Below, piece after piece: positions 1 to 8,840 of a stretch of DNA of 64,000 nt. The stretch is taken from contig JANYHM010000115.1 of assembly GCA_025359065.1 (NCBI GenBank), positions 1 to 64,000 on the forward strand, read 5' to 3'. Position 1 is the first letter of the stretch. Every line of letters begins with the position of its first letter. The notes under the pieces are model-generated. The model saw only the letters and a list, made by a program, of their open reading frames with translations. It made no database searches and was not told the origin of the DNA. A program made the position numbers and the translations under genes. The stretch is from Synechococcales cyanobacterium GL140_1_metabinner_5_sub. Lineage in GTDB: Bacteria > Cyanobacteriota > Cyanobacteriia > Cyanobacteriales > Chamaesiphonaceae.

Positions 1-121
1 GAGAAGTAATCCACGAGTAGTCAAGAAAGCTCGATCTAAATTTCCTTCAAAGAAGCGCATACACAGGGGATCTGGCAGTAAAATCAAACCATATGTATTC
101 TCAGTTATTAATACTGCTTAA

Positions 122-262
122 GAATTAACCGAACCGTATTGGGGCGGTTCTTGGATCTATTATCCGCGTAATTGCCGTTCTGCGACTCGCTACAACTTTA
201 CCCCCGGCTACCGTAACGACATTATCGGTTTTCGAGTTGTGGGTGAGATTCCGAGGACTTAG
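122..262 (+). pseudogene. C-terminal remnant of a formylglycine-generating-enzyme (FGE-sulfatase) domain protein
   Basis: The frame ending at the TAG at 260-262 reads GGSW, then PRNCRSATRY and IGFRVVGEI. This is the typical last 35-45 residues of the FGE-sulfatase/SUMF1 fold (RGGSW...R..CRSA.R...P..R....GFRVV). An in-frame TAA at 119-121 lies directly upstream, and no start or other part of the domain can be seen in the bases back to position 1. In cyanobacteria such domains usually sit at the end of kinase, caspase-like or NACHT proteins. The rest is either lost or lies left of the window in another frame. I infer a decayed gene end. Confidence 0.65.
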
Positions 263-466
263 TATTACTTTACTCTCTTACGCTTTAGCCCTTTTCTCTG
301 TATTTTTTACCCTCTATATTCTCGCCGTAGGCGATCAATTTTTATTTTTACCAACTCACCCATGGTCTGTATAGAGCCTATCAAGCGATCGATTGCTATA
401 ATTAGAGGCAATTCAATGTTTCTATTGCTTCGGTGAAGCCACATTGCGCAGTACCCCAAACAAAAA

Positions 467-592
467 ATGGTTATGACTCGTCAAGAAATCGAACATCAAA
501 TTCTGACCCTCTCACTTGCAGACAAAGCAGAGATCATTCAAAATCTCACTAAAACCCTCAGTACAAGTGACAAAGGAATTACCAAACCATGA
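467..592 (+). CDS. Small antitoxin-like protein, possibly a truncated DUF433 N-terminus (41 aa)
   Basis: The frame runs from ATG 467 (a second in-frame ATG at 473 gives 39 residues) to TGA 590-592. Its stop overlaps the next gene's start as ATGA. The protein contains MTRQEIEHQILTLSLADKAE and ends ...SDKGITKP. Helical leaders of this kind precede the core of DUF433 antitoxin-like proteins, whose core normally begins near GI.KTPGV.GG. Here the stop falls exactly where that core would start. It is therefore either a genuine tiny partner of the following gene or a truncated DUF433 gene. The translational overlap favours expression. Confidence 0.5.
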   Translation: MVMTRQEIEHQILTLSLADKAEIIQNLTKTLSTSDKGITKP

Positions 593-990
593 ACACCATT
601 ACACTTCAGCTATCTTCCGAACTAGAACAGCAGCTCCTTTCTGCTGCAACAGAGCAAGGAATCGAACCAGACTTATACATTCTCAACACCCTGCAAGAAC
701 GCTTTCAAACCCATCATTCAGCTTCAACCACCGAAGCCGAACTCATCCAGCAAATCAACATTGGCCTCTCTCAGTCAGAGTGGGAACAGTACCATACTCT
801 GATTGCCAAGCGTCAAGCTGAAACACTAACTCCCAACGAACATCAACAGCTAATTGCCACCAGCGATCACCTAGAAAAACTAAATGTTCAAAGAGTGCAA
901 GCTCTAATTAAACTAGCAGATCTACGCCACCAACCATTACCAAAAGTCATGGCATCTTTAGGCATAAATCCTAACTTGTTTTCAAGTTAA
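589..990 (+). CDS. Conserved hypothetical protein, possible toxin-antitoxin-type partner (133 aa)
   Basis: This soluble protein has no signal peptide or membrane segment. It opens with a short beta-strand-like stretch (MNTITLQLSSELEQQLLSAA) that resembles the N-terminus of ribbon-helix-helix antitoxins. The rest is helical, with Gln/Glu-rich helices (residues 45-90) and LADLRHQPLPKVMASLGI near the C-terminus. The ATG overlaps the stop of the 41-residue gene by four bases, so the two are probably translationally coupled. The end overlaps the convergent Uma2 gene by four bases. Paired small genes like this beside Uma2 genes are common in cyanobacteria, but I do not recognise the function. Confidence 0.6.
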   Translation: MNTITLQLSSELEQQLLSAATEQGIEPDLYILNTLQERFQTHHSASTTEAELIQQINIGLSQSEWEQYHTLIAKRQAETLTPNEHQQLIATSDHLEKLNVQRVQALIKLADLRHQPLPKVMASLGINPNLFSS

Positions 991-1553
991 AAATTAATCC
1001 CTCGGTATACTCGATCGATCTCAAAAGTTAAATTAATACTCTCCAATTCAACTGTATCACCAGCAACATAGCTAGTCATTTCCCATTTGCTGCGCTCGTT
1101 CTTGTGAAAAACCTCCATAGCAACTTCTTCAGAACTAACCAAGACATAATCCATCAGACTCATTGATCGCTGATAGAGCTTGAACTTTTTGCCCCTATCA
1201 TATGCCTCAGTGCTCGGAGACAAAACTTCGACGATCAGACGAGGGTAAGCAACAAATTGCGGTGTATCTCGATCGCGTAAATCACAGGTGACACTAGCAT
1301 CTGGGTAAACATATTTTTCAGCTTCTTGAATCTTCACCCTAACATCTGAATTAAACACCGCACAATCGCCATCACCCAGATGATTATCGATTAAAGAAAC
1401 CAGCCGCACACCAATGCGCCCATGATTTTGAGTCCCGGCACTCATTGCATACACCTCACCATCGAAATACTCATGCTTAGCTTCCTGGCGTTCTTCCCAG
1501 GCAAAGTATTCTTCCGGAGTAAACTTGGGTAAATGCTCTTGTGCAACAACCAC
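987..1553 (-). CDS. Uma2 family (DUF820) restriction-endonuclease-fold protein
   Basis: This 188-residue protein has the Uma2/DUF820 layout. The N-terminal helix motif is FTPEEYFAWEE. A dyad DGEVYAMSAGTQNHGRI follows, then the PD-(D/E)XK-like core. Visible core residues are D85 in YPDASV, E109 in RLIVEVLSPST and K122/K123 in DRGKKFKLYQ. Members occur in tens of copies in many cyanobacterial genomes; nuclease activity is predicted from the fold, and the biological role is unsettled. The gene is monocistronic, convergent with the small-protein pair, and full length. Confidence 0.9.
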   Translation of the reverse strand: MVVAQEHLPKFTPEEYFAWEERQEAKHEYFDGEVYAMSAGTQNHGRIGVRLVSLIDNHLGDGDCAVFNSDVRVKIQEAEKYVYPDASVTCDLRDRDTPQFVAYPRLIVEVLSPSTEAYDRGKKFKLYQRSMSLMDYVLVSSEEVAMEVFHKNERSKWEMTSYVAGDTVELESINLTFEIDRVYRGINF

Positions 1554-1608
1554 AACATTAACCTCTGATGAAAATAAGTAAAATCATACCACACTCAAAA
1601 ATAGTTTA

Positions 1609-1639
1609 GTTAGTGGCAGAGTGCCGCTCTGCCACTAAC
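1609..1639. repeat. Perfect 13-bp inverted repeat with 5-nt loop; candidate terminator of the RTX gene
   Basis: The arms GTTAGTGGCAGAG and CTCTGCCACTAAC flank TGCCG. The hairpin lies 57 bases beyond the stop of the RTX gene and 55 bases upstream of the Uma2 start. On the minus strand it is followed by an AT-rich stretch containing TATTTTTG rather than an immediate T-run. It could act as a weak terminator or be one copy of a dispersed palindromic repeat. Confidence 0.6.
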
Positions 1640-1696
1640 TTCAAAATGGGAGAAGGAATAGGGCGATTGCAATATTTTTTCTCCCCTCTCCATCAT

Positions 1697-4600
1697 TTAG
1701 AATCGATCGGACACAGTAAAGTCCGCAGCAGTCAACGCCGGGTTGCCAGTTACCTTCGCAAAAGCCGCCCCTTCACCCAAACCTGCATCGGTACCATTGG
1801 TGTTGTAGAACAACGTCCCAGTAGCCTGACTGTAGACAATCTGGGCTGCATTAATGGCTGCGGCTGCATCATCGGCCACCGAGGCAAAGTTAGCAGTACC
1901 TAAAGCAACTGTATTATTCGAGAAAGGTAGAGCATTAAAGGTGACAGCATACAACTCGATTTTGTCTTGTCCAGACGTGAAATCGGTAATAGTATCAACG
2001 CCCATTTTGGCATCGACAAATGATCGGAAATCGAAACCGAATGCAAAGATATCTTTACCATCCCCACCGGTCAGAACGTCATCACCAGTAAAGCCAAGGA
2101 GCCGATCGTCTCCTGAGCCACCGAGAATCTGATCATCTCCCTCATTGCCGTAAATAGTATCGTTACCAGCCCCACCATCGATCGAGTCATTCCCGGCTTC
2201 GCCGTAAATAAAATCGTTACCAGCATCACCAAACAAAGTATCAGCACCACTACCACCGGCCAAGTTGTCATTGCCCTCACCGGCAGCAATCGAGTCATTG
2301 CCGTTACCACTAAATAGCTGGTCATCACCAAGACCACCAAACAACTGATCATCGCCATCGCTGCCATACAAGAAGTCATTGCCAGCACCACCGGTTACAG
2401 TGTCATTGCCGCCTCCGCCGTCGAGAGTGTCATTACCGCCCCCCGCAGTGATTTGGTCGTTACCCAAGCCACCAAAGATACTGCGGTTATCATTGCCAGA
2501 TGTCGTGATCACATCGTTACCAGCGCCACTGGTAAAGTTGCGAATCGCTTCAATGCCAGTAATGCTATTCACACCCTGTAAAACCAAGCCAGTGAAATTA
2601 ACTGCATCCAAATTCAGATTCAAATTATTGGTGGTTTCGGCAGCAGCAGCGCCATCTAGAGTATCATCGCCAGCGCCACCATCGATCGAGTTATTACCCC
2701 AATCAATCCGGCCACTAACACTGTCAAAGATAAAGGTGCCGATCGAAATCGAATCATTACCAGCACCACCATTTAGGGTGTTGTTCCCCGCACCGACGGT
2801 GAGTTTGTCATTGCCATCGCCACCTAAAAGGCCATTGCTACCGGCAAAATCGCTCAGCACATCATCACCGGCACCACCAATTAAGGTGTCATTCCCCTCG
2901 TTGCCATCGAGAGTATCTTTACCAGCTCCGCCATCTAAGCTGTCATTGCCAGCTTCTCCAAACAGATTATCGTCACCATTGCCACCCAAGAGCGTATCTA
3001 AGCTACCACCACCATATAAGAAGTCGTTGCCTTCGCCACCGCTCAACTGGTCATTACTATCGTTACCAAATAATAAATCATCGCCAGCTCCGCCATCTAA
3101 AATGTCATCGCCAGCATTGCCATATAGAGTATCGAGTCCTTCACCACCAACGATTTGGTCATTGCCGTCTTCGCCAAAAACAATATCATTACCAACACCG
3201 GCATCAATAGTATCAGTGCCGCTACCGCCCGAAATATCATCGTTGCCAGCGCCGCCAGTCACTAGGTCACTGCCATCGCCGCTGAAGAGCTTATCGTTAC
3301 CGTCGCCGCCATCTAATTGGTCATTGCCGGTTTCGCCAAACAAGGTGTCGTTGCCAGCACCGCCATTGACAGTATCATTGCCATCATCAGCGGCCAGATA
3401 ATCGTTGCCAATACCACCAGTGATTTTGTCATCACCTTTGCCACTGTTGACGCTGCGATCGAGCTTACTAGTAGCTGTAATTACATCATTGCCGCTGCCG
3501 GTGGTGAGGTTTTGGATCTGCTCCACATTTTTAATAGAGTCAACGTTACGAATGTTCAGACCAGTGAAATTAGCGTTATCTAAATCTAGTAGCACTGCCG
3601 AAATAGTTGCAGACAGGTTAGCATCGCGTAAAACATCGATGCCATCACCCCCGTCGATCGAGTTAATGCCCTCAAAAATCTGGAAGGTATCATCACCAGC
3701 ACCACCATTCAGCACATTGTTGCCACCGCCAGCATCCATGGTATCGTTGCCATCGCCACCATTAATGGTGTCATTGCCGTTACCACCAAAGATCGAGTCG
3801 TTGCCAGCATCGCCGTTTAACAGGTTGTCACCCGTTTCATCATAAATGTTGTCATCGCCTGCACCACCACTGATGGAATCATTGCCAGCGCTGCCAAACA
3901 GCCGATCAGCACCGTCGCCACCACTGATGGAGTCATTGCCATCTTCACCATAAATAGTGTCATCACCGGCATCGCCTTGCAGCAGATCTACACCGCTGCC
4001 GCCAGCAATGTAGTCGTTGCCCAGACCACCTGCTACAGAATCATTGTCATTACCACTGAGTAAAACATCGTTACCAGCGCCACCGAGCAGTGTATCATCG
4101 CCCCGCTCTCCATAGATCAGGTCATCACCGCCATTCCCAGTTAAAGTATCATTACCATCGTCACCAGCCAAGGTATCATTGCCATCTCCAGCAGTGATTT
4201 GGTCAGCGCCAGCGCCGCTGTTGATCGATCGATTAATTTTGCTGTTGACTGTAATGACATCATTTCCGCTGCCGGTGCGCACATCTTGAATTGCTTCGAT
4301 GTTAGCGATCGACTGGATGCCTTTAGCAGTAATTTGGGTTGAGTTTACATTGTCCAAATCGATGTTCAATGCGGTGGTACCTGCACCCAGATCGGCAAAG
4401 GCCAAAGTATCGCGGCCATCACCACCATCTACCACGTTGTTACCAGAGCTATCGGCGTTAATCAGGTCATCACCAGCACCGCCTCTGATGGTATTGTCAC
4501 CCAGGTTGCCATAAAGAGTATCGTTACCAGCTCCACCGTCAAGCTGATCGTTACCGTCTTCGCCAAAGATAGTATCTGCATCATCGCCACCGTTGAGAGT

Positions 4601-6799
4601 ATCATTACCAGATCCGCCACTCAGCAAGTCTTTACCGGCATTCCCTTCGATCAAATCGTTGCCATCAACACCATTTAAGGTATCATCACCAGCACCACCA
4701 GCTACTTGGTCATCTCCTTGGCCTGCATCGATAAAATCGTTGCCACCTCCACCAGCTATGGTATCCTGACCTTCGGCACCAAAAATACTGTCATTGCCAT
4801 CACCACCGGTTGCGCGATCTTTTCCTTTACCCAAGGCGATCGAGTGGTCAATTTTGCGGGCTGCCGTGACAACATCGTTACCGTCAGTGCCAGTAAAGTT
4901 ACGGATTCCTTCAACGTTGGTAATATTCGCTGCTCCAGGTACACCCAAGCCCACAAAGTTTGCATTATCTAAATCTAATGTAACTCCAGTGGCGATACCG
5001 GCAGGATTATCTCTAAATAAATTGATATCTTCAATAATGTCAAACCCTTCACCACCATCGACTGCACCGGTCGCGGTCGGGATGTAACGGAAAACATCAT
5101 CTCCTGCACCTCCATTTAGGGTATCAGTACCATTGGCACTTAGAAACGTATCGTTACCATCGCCACCATTGAGTAGGTTGTTTCCTAAGCCACCATCTAA
5201 AAGGTCGTTTCCAGCACCGCCATTAATTGTGTCATTGAAATCACCTGAATTAAAGTTTCCAAAGAAAGAATCGCCATATAATGAGTCATCACCAGCACCG
5301 CCATCGATGAGATCGTTGCCATAGTCACCGCTAATGGAGTCATTGCCATCACTCCCGCGAATTATGTCATTGCCAAATCCGCCGAAGATTGAGTCATTGC
5401 CGGCACCGCCATTGATCGTATCGATACCGTTACCACCACTAATGGTATCGTCACCAGCACCGCTAGTGATTCGATCAGTGCCATTGCCATTAATAGAAAT
5501 ATTATGCTTTTGATTACTGCTAGCAGTGATGACTTGATTGGTGTCACCAGAACACGAGAAATCTTGAATTTTTTCAATGCTGGTGATTGATTGTACTCCC
5601 AACAAATCTTTAATAACAGCCAAGTCGAGATTATCTAGATCGATTGTGACCGCTGTATTAGAACGACTAATTAGTCGCTCTAATACATCTATGCCATCAC
5701 CACCATCAATTACTGCTTTGTTCCTATCACCAGAGTCATTGTATAGGATCGTGTCATCGCCTACTCCACCATTGATAGTGGAACTGCCAAAATCAATCAA
5801 TAGATCATTGCCAGCGCCCCCAATCAAAACATCTTCACCCACTCCGCCTTCTAGGGTGTCGTTACCAGCTCCCCCAGAAAGTGAATCATTACCTTCATTG
5901 CCAACGATATTGTGATCGATAATATTGTTGATATCACCACTTGCAAAAATTGTGTCATTGCCCGAGCCGCCGAAAAAGGTTTGGATGCCTTCCACATTCT
6001 GAATTGTGGCAATTTCACGGATATTCAGCTTGCTAAAATCTACATTGTCTAGGTCAATATTAATAGGTGTATTGGAATTTGCTGTAATTTGGAAAACACT
6101 GACACTGTTAATAATATCGAAACCACTGCCTCCGTCGATCGTGTTTTTGCCACCAATAAATTGATTGATCTGAAATATGTCATTGCCACTACCACCATTT
6201 AGGGTGTTATTTCCAGATCCACCATTCAGAGTATCCTTACCACTACCACCAGTAAGGTTATCATCGCCATTTCCGCCATCGATAAAATGCCCAATGCCGT
6301 TATTACCAGAGGCTGTCACGGTATCATTACCGTTATCACCAGTGAAGTCTTTGATAGTCTCGACACTTTGAATAGATTTAATGCCAACATTGGATAAGTC
6401 TAAAGTGGTAAAATCAACATTATCTAGATCGATCAAGACTGGTTTATCGGATAAGAAAGACGCTCTAAAACCTTCAAGTTGATCAGATCCTTGACCACCA
6501 TCAATTACCACACCTCCACCAAACCCAATTAATCGGAAGATATCGTCGCCTAATCCTCCATTCAGAGTGGTATCACTAAAGAAATTATTAGCGATTAGCA
6601 CATCATTGCCAGCATCCCCATTAACTAAATCACTACCACCATTAGTAGTAATCTGATCATTGCCCTCACCACTATTGAGAGTATCGCTAAAAAAACCACC
6701 ATTGATTGTATCGTTGCCTTGTAGACCGTCGATAGTATTGCTGGCATTGAAATCGCCATTCAAAAGATCATTTCCTGCGGTACCAGTAATGTTAGCCAT
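1697..6799 (-). CDS. Giant RTX calcium-binding repeat protein, probably secreted by a type I system (1700 aa)
   Basis: Almost the whole protein is made of GGxGxDxLx-type nonapeptides (for example GGAGNDTLNGG, GGSGNDTL). These fold into Ca2+-binding parallel beta-rolls. It starts MANITGTAGNDLLNGD, the usual cyanobacterial RTX start with no Sec signal peptide. The last ~100 residues leave the repeat: a DTITDFTSGQDKIEL motif, an Ala-rich segment and a terminal TAADFTVSDRF, the kind of C-terminal region used by type I (ABC/TolC) export. The repeats are interrupted seven times by a ~57-residue non-RTX module (separate entry). No catalytic domain such as lipase, protease or peroxidase is visible, so a structural S-layer or adhesin-like role is more likely than a toxin. 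No exporter gene lies nearby. Confidence 0.9.
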   Translation of the reverse strand: MANITGTAGNDLLNGDFNASNTIDGLQGNDTINGGFFSDTLNSGEGNDQITTNGGSDLVNGDAGNDVLIANNFFSDTTLNGGLGDDIFRLIGFGGGVVIDGGQGSDQLEGFRASFLSDKPVLIDLDNVDFTTLDLSNVGIKSIQSVETIKDFTGDNGNDTVTASGNNGIGHFIDGGNGDDNLTGGSGKDTLNGGSGNNTLNGGSGNDIFQINQFIGGKNTIDGGSGFDIINSVSVFQITANSNTPINIDLDNVDFSKLNIREIATIQNVEGIQTFFGGSGNDTIFASGDINNIIDHNIVGNEGNDSLSGGAGNDTLEGGVGEDVLIGGAGNDLLIDFGSSTINGGVGDDTILYNDSGDRNKAVIDGGDGIDVLERLISRSNTAVTIDLDNLDLAVIKDLLGVQSITSIEKIQDFSCSGDTNQVITASSNQKHNISINGNGTDRITSGAGDDTISGGNGIDTINGGAGNDSIFGGFGNDIIRGSDGNDSISGDYGNDLIDGGAGDDSLYGDSFFGNFNSGDFNDTINGGAGNDLLDGGLGNNLLNGGDGNDTFLSANGTDTLNGGAGDDVFRYIPTATGAVDGGEGFDIIEDINLFRDNPAGIATGVTLDLDNANFVGLGVPGAANITNVEGIRNFTGTDGNDVVTAARKIDHSIALGKGKDRATGGDGNDSIFGAEGQDTIAGGGGNDFIDAGQGDDQVAGGAGDDTLNGVDGNDLIEGNAGKDLLSGGSGNDTLNGGDDADTIFGEDGNDQLDGGAGNDTLYGNLGDNTIRGGAGDDLINADSSGNNVVDGGDGRDTLAFADLGAGTTALNIDLDNVNSTQITAKGIQSIANIEAIQDVRTGSGNDVITVNSKINRSINSGAGADQITAGDGNDTLAGDDGNDTLTGNGGDDLIYGERGDDTLLGGAGNDVLLSGNDNDSVAGGLGNDYIAGGSGVDLLQGDAGDDTIYGEDGNDSISGGDGADRLFGSAGNDSISGGAGDDNIYDETGDNLLNGDAGNDSIFGGNGNDTINGGDGNDTMDAGGGNNVLNGGAGDDTFQIFEGINSIDGGDGIDVLRDANLSATISAVLLDLDNANFTGLNIRNVDSIKNVEQIQNLTTGSGNDVITATSKLDRSVNSGKGDDKITGGIGNDYLAADDGNDTVNGGAGNDTLFGETGNDQLDGGDGNDKLFSGDGSDLVTGGAGNDDISGGSGTDTIDAGVGNDIVFGEDGNDQIVGGEGLDTLYGNAGDDILDGGAGDDLLFGNDSNDQLSGGEGNDFLYGGGSLDTLLGGNGDDNLFGEAGNDSLDGGAGKDTLDGNEGNDTLIGGAGDDVLSDFAGSNGLLGGDGNDKLTVGAGNNTLNGGAGNDSISIGTFIFDSVSGRIDWGNNSIDGGAGDDTLDGAAAAETTNNLNLNLDAVNFTGLVLQGVNSITGIEAIRNFTSGAGNDVITTSGNDNRSIFGGLGNDQITAGGGNDTLDGGGGNDTVTGGAGNDFLYGSDGDDQLFGGLGDDQLFSGNGNDSIAAGEGNDNLAGGSGADTLFGDAGNDFIYGEAGNDSIDGGAGNDTIYGNEGDDQILGGSGDDRLLGFTGDDVLTGGDGKDIFAFGFDFRSFVDAKMGVDTITDFTSGQDKIELYAVTFNALPFSNNTVALGTANFASVADDAAAAINAAQIVYSQATGTLFYNTNGTDAGLGEGAAFAKVTGNPALTAADFTVSDRF
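2485..6450 (-). repeat. Seven copies of a ~57-residue spacer module inside the RTX protein
   Basis: Each module reads roughly (I/L)(D/N)LDNxxFxxL, then a 5-10 residue variable turn, SIxNVExIxxF, GSGNDVITA, and a short basic or His-containing segment such as KIDHSI or KLDRSV. It then passes back into GKGxD repeats. The LDLDN-type signatures are encoded near 6430, 6055, 5640, 4970, 4360, 3585 and 2620. The spacing widens toward the C-terminus: about 375, 415, 670, 610, 775 and 965 bases. The modules divide the beta-roll into segments. Confidence 0.8.
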
Positions 6800-7191
6800 T
6801 GGATTTTATTTAATAGGTAAGTGAAAAACAGCACCTTAAAATTGCTTAAGATACCTGGGATATAAAGCTTTTGATGCAGCAGGTTTACTGGTGTATTAAA
6901 AGTTTTGGACATTTATTTTTGATTTTTCGACACTTCTTGACCACCAGAAAAGTTTCCGTGATCAGAGTCACTGGCAGCACCCAAATCAATGGAATAATAG
7001 CATTTTTGCCCCAAAATAATCTATTGAGAATAGTGTAGAGTCAGCAATATGTCTCATTTTTAGCCGCACAGAAATTTGAAGTTGCTGGCTGAGATGAGCC
7101 ATAAGGCTTATTTTGGTTAATACAATGTAGCTGTTGAAGTATGTCTACTGGCAAGTAAAATGTGGAGATCTAGTCCGCATCAAATTTTCCA
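6800..7191. other. Divergent intergenic region between the RTX gene and the GT39 gene
   Basis: These 392 bases are AT-rich and contain no credible reading frame. They must hold the promoters of both divergent genes. Apart from the candidate promoter listed at 7134-7161 I see no operator, hairpin or repeat that I can support. Confidence 0.5.
7134..7161 (+). promoter_or_regulatory. Candidate sigma-70-type promoter for the GT39 gene
   Basis: TTGAAG at 7134-7139 and TAAAAT at 7156-7161 are separated by 16 bases. Transcription would begin near 7168, about 24 bases before the ATG at 7192. The match is by eye only, and such hexamers are common in AT-rich DNA. Confidence 0.3.
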
Positions 7192-8835
7192 ATGCTCAAT
7201 CCTGTTATTTGGCTCCAGACTCAGCATCATCGCTGGATTGCCAGTATTTTGCTGGCTGGTCTCAGCGTCCGGTTAATTATTGCTATCTTTCTGCCGATCG
7301 GCTTCGATGAAGCCTATTACTATGTTTATACCCTGCATCCAAGCTGGAGCTACTTTGACCACCCTCTGTTAGTCTTCTTCACTGCTGGCTTTGGAACTTG
7401 GCTGACTGGCGCGGTGAATCCCTTTACCTTGCGTCTGGGTACGCTGTTGGTTTTTACCGGCGCTTTGATTTTTTTATACAAAACTGCGGAACGTTTGTTC
7501 GATCGTCAAGTTGCCCTCATTACCCTTGGCCTAGCCTCCCTAATGCCCATTTTGACGGTGGCTTTTGGTTCTTTAGCTCAGCCCGATGCGCCTCAGATCT
7601 TTTTTTGGATGGCGACTCTTTGGTTAGCGGCGATCGAGTTTTTTCCTAATACCCCTTATAAACCCACCTATCGGGTAGCACTAATTGGTTTGTTGGTGGG
7701 CTTGACCTGTTTAGCTAAGTATCATGGGTTCTTACTGGGGACTTGTCTGATTGGCTTTTGTTTGAGTAGCCCCAATCATCGCAGAGTATTGACTTCTCCT
7801 TGGGTGTTGTTAGCCAGTTTAGTATTTGCCCTGACTATTTCGCCGATTTTGTATTGGAACTCTGAGCATAGTTGGGCTTCGATCGTTTTTCAATCTAAGC
7901 GGGCTGTTCCCAATGCTAGCTATAACTGGGAAACTTTTTTTCTGACTTTTTTAGTCCACATGGTATATGTTTTTCCTTTGATCGGCTTTCCTTTGATTTG
8001 GTCGATGGGGCAGAATATTCGTTCCCAGTTTCAGCAGCAAGAAGATCCTCGCAAAGGTCAAAAACTTTTAGTGCTATGGCTATCGGCTCCAATTATTGTA
8101 GCCTTTGCGATTATTGCTGGCTATCAGCAAGTGTTGCCAAGCTGGCCGATGGCGGGATATATGACCGCTAGCATTTTGTTGGCCGAGCGATCGCTGGGCT
8201 GGTTTAGTCATCATCCCCGCCGTTTTTGGAATTGGTTGATTGTTACGGCGGTGTTGATTCATCTTATTTTTGTGATCGCTTTGTCGCACTTGACTTTAGG
8301 TACTGCTCAAAAACCCAGTAATAATTCGATCGGCGGGGGCTTTTTGACTTTTGAGGCCGATAATTCGGTGCAGTTGATTGATGTAGGCCAGTTACAGCGA
8401 AAACTGAAAAATAATCCAGCAGTTATGCAGGCTATTGATCATGCTGATTTTATTTTTATCAATCGTTATTTTCCCAGTGGTCAGTTGGCAATGGCACTAC
8501 ACTCCATTACAAAAAAACCCATAACTTGTTTTGATGAAGATTTACGAGGTTTTGCATATTGGTCCACTGCGGAGGAATGGGTGGGCAAAAATGCGGTGTA
8601 TATTGGCTCGGAAACTTTTGGGGTGAATGAAGACGTGGTGAAGCCTAAGGGCTTTGTTTCTACAAAACCGTCAGTGACTTATGAGCCGTTTGAAAGCTAT
8701 TTTTTAAGCATCAAAAAAGTTGCCACTGTTCCTCTGCTTAGAGGTGGGGTAGTAACTCAAACCTGGCAGGTCTATGAGACCGACCAAATGTTGAAGCCAT
8801 ACCCTCGTCCCTATGGGTTAGATGTTGGTAAATAG
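7192..8835 (+). CDS. GT39/ArnT-like polyisoprenyl-phosphate-dependent membrane glycosyltransferase
   Basis: This 547-residue polytopic protein has the first-loop acidic motif of GT-C glycosyltransferases, GFDEAYYYVY (D39, E40), after the first membrane helix. HPSWSYFDHPLL follows, a hallmark of the PMT/ArnT family (PMT_2). About ten to eleven hydrophobic helices fill residues 15-370. The C-terminal third (from about 380) is a soluble, probably periplasmic domain. The family transfers a sugar from a lipid-phosphate carrier to lipid or protein on the outer face of the plasma membrane. The acceptor cannot be told from sequence. No Shine-Dalgarno sequence is obvious before the ATG. It converges with the following gene with a 5-base gap. 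Confidence 0.85.
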   Translation: MLNPVIWLQTQHHRWIASILLAGLSVRLIIAIFLPIGFDEAYYYVYTLHPSWSYFDHPLLVFFTAGFGTWLTGAVNPFTLRLGTLLVFTGALIFLYKTAERLFDRQVALITLGLASLMPILTVAFGSLAQPDAPQIFFWMATLWLAAIEFFPNTPYKPTYRVALIGLLVGLTCLAKYHGFLLGTCLIGFCLSSPNHRRVLTSPWVLLASLVFALTISPILYWNSEHSWASIVFQSKRAVPNASYNWETFFLTFLVHMVYVFPLIGFPLIWSMGQNIRSQFQQQEDPRKGQKLLVLWLSAPIIVAFAIIAGYQQVLPSWPMAGYMTASILLAERSLGWFSHHPRRFWNWLIVTAVLIHLIFVIALSHLTLGTAQKPSNNSIGGGFLTFEADNSVQLIDVGQLQRKLKNNPAVMQAIDHADFIFINRYFPSGQLAMALHSITKKPITCFDEDLRGFAYWSTAEEWVGKNAVYIGSETFGVNEDVVKPKGFVSTKPSVTYEPFESYFLSIKKVATVPLLRGGVVTQTWQVYETDQMLKPYPRPYGLDVGK

Positions 8836-8840
8836 TCAGA

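Noticed and set aside
1-60. Minus-strand open frame running off the left edge (starts MRFFEGNLDRAF)
   Set aside because: Only about 20 codons are visible, with no recognisable motif. It could be chance or the end of a gene outside the window.
1609-1639. Reading the perfect inverted repeat as a CRISPR or tRNA-like element
   Set aside because: Single copy with no spacer array and no cloverleaf; a simple hairpin or dispersed palindrome explains it.
2379-3845. Long plus-strand open frames opposite the RTX gene (Pro/Ser/Leu-rich translations)
   Set aside because: They are antisense shadows of the GGxGxDxLx repeats; the low-complexity PSPP-type translation follows directly from the repeat codons.
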